Source: Pseudonocardia nematodicida (GTDB taxonomy: Bacteria; Actinomycetota; Actinomycetes; Mycobacteriales; Pseudonocardiaceae). From it: DNA of 64,000 bases. The stretch spans positions 1 through 64,000 of the forward strand of contig NZ_JBEDNQ010000006.1 in NCBI RefSeq assembly GCF_040105385.1, given 5' to 3'. The translations under genes were made by a program, and so were the position numbers. Shown here piece by piece: positions 63,377-64,000 of the stretch (positions are counted from its first letter, which is position 1; every line of letters begins with the position of its first letter). Below the pieces are notes generated by a model that was not told the DNA's origin, did no database searches, and saw only the letters and a program-made list of their open reading frames with translations.

Positions 63377-64000
63377 GTGACGCTCGGCCCGTCCGGCACG
63401 CCCGTCCCGTCCGGCAGGTCCGCTCCGGCCGCCGCCGGGGACCCACTCGACCCCGTCGATCTCGACCGTTACCCGGTACACGAGCCCGGTTCGACGGCCT
63501 GGACCGCGGCCGTCCGCACCGCCCGGAGCGCGCTGGCCGCCGACGGCTGCGCGGTGCTGCCGGGCTTCGTGCGCCCGTCCCGGCGGGACCGGCTCCGTGC
63601 CGAGGGCGAGACCGTCGCCGCCGACGCGCACCGGGAGACCTGCACGGTGAACGTCTACAACACCGCCCCCGACCCCGGTCTGCCGGCCGACCACCCGGCC
63701 CGGGTCCCGCTGCAGCGGGGGAACGCCTTCGTCGCCCGGGACCGGATCCCGGCCGCGCACCTGGTCCACCGGCTCTATCCCGATCCGGGGTTCCGCGCGT
63801 TCCTGGCCGCGTGCACCGGCGCGGCCGAGCTGCACGAGCTGGCCGACCCGCTGGCGGGGCTGTGCCTGAACGTCGTCGACCCCGGCCGGGCCCATCCCTG
63901 GCACTTCGACACGAACGAGGTCGCGATCAGCCTGCTCACCCGGGCCCCCGAGGCCGGTGGGGAGTTCGAGTTCTGCCCGGACATCCGCTCCGCCGAGGCG
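63377..64000 (+). CDS. 2OG-Fe(II) oxygenase, ArpA/HalD-like (partial, cut by window end)
   Basis: The frame from GTG 63377 (after AAGGAG) is open to the window end, giving 208 residues. It resembles the ArpA/HalD-type 2-oxoglutarate oxygenases: ALAADGCAVLPGFVRPSRRD, then LADPLAGLCLNVVDPGRAHP and WHFDTNEVAISLLTRAPEAG. The HFD motif keeps an Asp in the iron triad, unlike halogenases that have Gly there, so hydroxylation is likelier. The distal His lies beyond the end. Confidence 0.75.
   Translation, partial: MTLGPSGTPVPSGRSAPAAAGDPLDPVDLDRYPVHEPGSTAWTAAVRTARSALAADGCAVLPGFVRPSRRDRLRAEGETVAADAHRETCTVNVYNTAPDPGLPADHPARVPLQRGNAFVARDRIPAAHLVHRLYPDPGFRAFLAACTGAAELHELADPLAGLCLNVVDPGRAHPWHFDTNEVAISLLTRAPEAGGEFEFCPDIRSAEA

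Overview
The window is chromosomal DNA of a very GC-rich actinobacterium, most likely a Pseudonocardia or close relative in the Pseudonocardiaceae. The clues are dense genes with strong G/C third-position bias, many GTG starts and 4-base start/stop overlaps, a cvn conservon, Rpf-LysM proteins, ectABCD, and gene order closely matching two Mycobacterium tuberculosis neighbourhoods. These are def-Rv0430-Rv0431-Rv0435c-pssA-psd-moeA-groEL2, and ercc3 (XPB)-Rv0862c-Rv0863-moaC-mog-moaE-rpfA. The genus is inferred; the family-level calls come from the proteins. No rRNA, tRNA, CRISPR array or prophage was seen.

Layout. 1-3.8 kb: a transposase tail at the edge, then a three-subunit molybdenum hydroxylase (coxL-coxS-coxM, form II type). 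4-9.3 kb: a GH172/DUF2961 protein, thiD and thiC, each of the two thi genes behind its own TPP riboswitch, a Uma2-type nuclease and a Ddn-like F420 protein. 9.3-14 kb: an FtsX-type ABC exporter with a coupled 40-residue membrane peptide, divergent from a two-component system. 14-24.4 kb: def, a DUF3263 protein, a LytR_C protein, a CDC48-like AAA ATPase, pssA, psd, moeA, and groEL behind two CIRCE operators.

24.4-30.3 kb: a frameshifted DUF559 gene flanked by two copies of a palindromic element, a WYL regulator with a repeat-rich insert and its divergent MDMPI-like partner, a PspC protein, a small membrane protein and an XPB helicase. 30.7-36.6 kb: conservon cvnABCD (histidine kinase, roadblock, DUF742, GTPase). 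36.6-46.8 kb: a helicase-associated protein, a MobA/MocA-like nucleotidyltransferase, moaC-mog-moaE between two rpf genes, then moxR-coxE-xdhC, which are maturation genes for molybdenum hydroxylases. 47-50.4 kb: an iron alcohol dehydrogenase with a soluble GAF histidine kinase and LuxR regulator. 51.9-55 kb: thiO-thiS-thiG behind a third TPP riboswitch, and divergent thiE. 55-64 kb: membrane proteins, an SGNH hydrolase, the ectABCD compatible-solute operon, a short Cys-containing protein, tatA-SDR, and a 2OG-Fe(II) oxygenase cut by the window end.

Three themes link the region. Molybdenum enzymes: the hydroxylase, moeA, moaC/mog/moaE, a MocA-like enzyme and moxR/coxE/xdhC together cover much of cofactor synthesis, modification and insertion. 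Thiamine: thiC, thiD, thiE, thiO, thiS and thiG with three riboswitches. Wall remodelling and resuscitation: two Rpf-LysM proteins and a proline/glycine-rich membrane protein, all preceded by GTGA-N6-TCAC-like sites resembling CRP/GlxR boxes.
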